A stretch of 5,896 nt of DNA from Actinomycetota bacterium (GTDB lineage Bacteria > Actinomycetota > Actinomycetes > Nanopelagicales > Nanopelagicaceae), in assembly GCA_009701085.1 (NCBI GenBank), contig WLKV01000046.1, positions 1-5,896 of the forward strand, in the 5' to 3' direction. The translations under genes were made by a program, and so were the position numbers. Positions 5,255-5,896 of this stretch are shown here, in pieces (positions within the stretch are counted from its first letter, which is position 1; the number at the start of each line of letters is the position of its first letter). The notes below the pieces were generated by a model. That model did not search any database. It was not told where the DNA came from and saw only the letters and a list, made by a program, of their open reading frames with translations.

Positions 5255-5896
5255 TTACAAATCTGCCGGTGATGAAAGTGTTCCGCGGATTGCTGTTGCT
5301 GCTGCAACGAGCGGGCTGACGAGGTGTGTACGTCCACCCTTTCCTTGGCGACCTTCGAAGTTACGGTTTGATGTTGATGCTGAACGTTCGCCAACTGCAA
5401 GTTGGTCTGGATTCATTCCAAGACACATAGAGCAACCTGCATTGCGCCATTCAGCTCCGAAATCGATGAAGACCTTATCGAGACCTTCCTTCATCGCTTG
5501 CTGACGGACGCGCTCTGAACCAGGCACTACTAGCATGCGAAGTTTCGGTGCAATCTTCTTACCTTCAATGACAGATGCTGCAGCACGTAGATCTTCGATA
5601 CGGCCGTTGGTGCATGAGCCCAAGAAAACAGTGTCAATAGCTATCTTCTTCAGTGGTGTTCCAGCTGTAAGCCCCATGTACTCAAGTGCGCGCTCTGCCG
5701 CTCCGCGTTCTTCTGAATCCTTAATATCGGCAGGATTTGGAACTGATGCGTTGAGTGGCAAGCCTTGTCCTGGGTTTGTTCCCCAGGTAACGAATGGTTC
5801 GAGAGTATTGGCATCAAGAGTGATCTCCACATCGAACTTAGCATCGGCATCTGTAAAGAGCGTCTCCCAATAGCTTTGCGCAGCTGCGAAATCTTC
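5255..5896 (-). CDS. leuC: 3-isopropylmalate dehydratase large subunit, C-terminal part (5' end beyond the right edge)
   Basis: LeuC is the [4Fe-4S] aconitase-family catalytic subunit of isopropylmalate isomerase. The frame is open from the right edge to the TAA at 5255 and gives 213 residues; the family has about 465-475, so a bit over half is missing at the N-terminal side. The cluster ligands are visible: Cys95 of this fragment in GSCTNGR, and Cys155 and Cys158 in [19 protein letters not shown] (177-185) and the ending [13 protein letters not shown] are also typical. The GTG at 5830 is an internal valine codon, not a start, because the same frame continues with good homology-like sequence ([13 protein letters not shown]) to the edge. 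leuD follows after 15 bases. Confidence 0.97.
   Translation of the reverse strand, partial: EDFAAAQSYWETLFTDADAKFDVEITLDANTLEPFVTWGTNPGQGLPLNASVPNPADIKDSEERGAAERALEYMGLTAGTPLKKIAIDTVFLGSCTNGRIEDLRAAASVIEGKKIAPKLRMLVVPGSERVRQQAMKEGLDKVFIDFGAEWRNAGCSMCLGMNPDQLAVGERSASTSNRNFEGRQGKGGRTHLVSPLVAAATAIRGTLSSPADL

Noticed and set aside
5535..5873. Plus-strand frame of 112 residues and a minus 66-residue frame over leuC
   Set aside because: Shadows of LeuC, whose Fe-S cysteines and signature motifs are in the annotated frame.
1..5896. Mobile element, CRISPR, defence island, tRNA or rRNA
   Set aside because: No transposase or integrase motif, no regularly spaced repeats outside the hupB tail, and no cloverleaf or rRNA-like sequence was seen; all long stretches are accounted for by housekeeping genes.

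Overview
The window holds eight protein genes, two of them cut by the window edges, in an ordinary chromosomal housekeeping block from what looks like an actinobacterium. The gene neighbourhood leuC-leuD-hupB-...-gpsA-ddl-...-thiL matches the order I recall from Mycobacterium tuberculosis (where mutT1, ppk1 and cofC lie between hupB and gpsA). The HU protein also carries the lysine/alanine/proline-rich tail typical of that phylum. Coding lines I sampled by eye are about 50% G+C, low for the phylum, and spacing is very tight. A streamlined freshwater planktonic lineage (Nanopelagicales/acI type) is a reasonable guess, but it is an inference.

Layout from left to right. A 5'-truncated view of thiL (minus strand; its 3' end lies off the left edge) is divergent from a 77-residue stand-alone Lrp/AsnC ligand-binding (RAM) domain gene on the plus strand. 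That gene converges on ddl, and the two share the palindromic stop TTAA. ddl, gpsA and plsC form one minus-strand operon in the order plsC-gpsA-ddl, with both junctions made by 4-base ATGA overlaps. A strong hairpin/T-tract terminator separates plsC from the upstream gene hupB. hupB is preceded by a 227-base AT-rich intergenic region, the longest non-coding stretch here. Upstream of that lie leuD and the 3' part of leuC, which runs off the right edge.

How the genes work together: LeuC and LeuD form isopropylmalate isomerase (leucine synthesis). HU is the nucleoid protein. GpsA makes sn-glycerol 3-phosphate and PlsC adds the second acyl chain to give phosphatidic acid. Ddl makes D-Ala-D-Ala for peptidoglycan, so the plsC operon is a small envelope-precursor unit. 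ThiL makes thiamine diphosphate. The RAM protein is probably an amino-acid-sensing effector of unknown partner.

I see no mobile element, CRISPR array, RNA gene or defence system. The most interesting signal is non-coding. The hupB leader has a long hairpin whose proximal arm ends directly at the Shine-Dalgarno sequence, with a 12-base perfect palindrome and repeated GCGTAAA half-sites superimposed on it.
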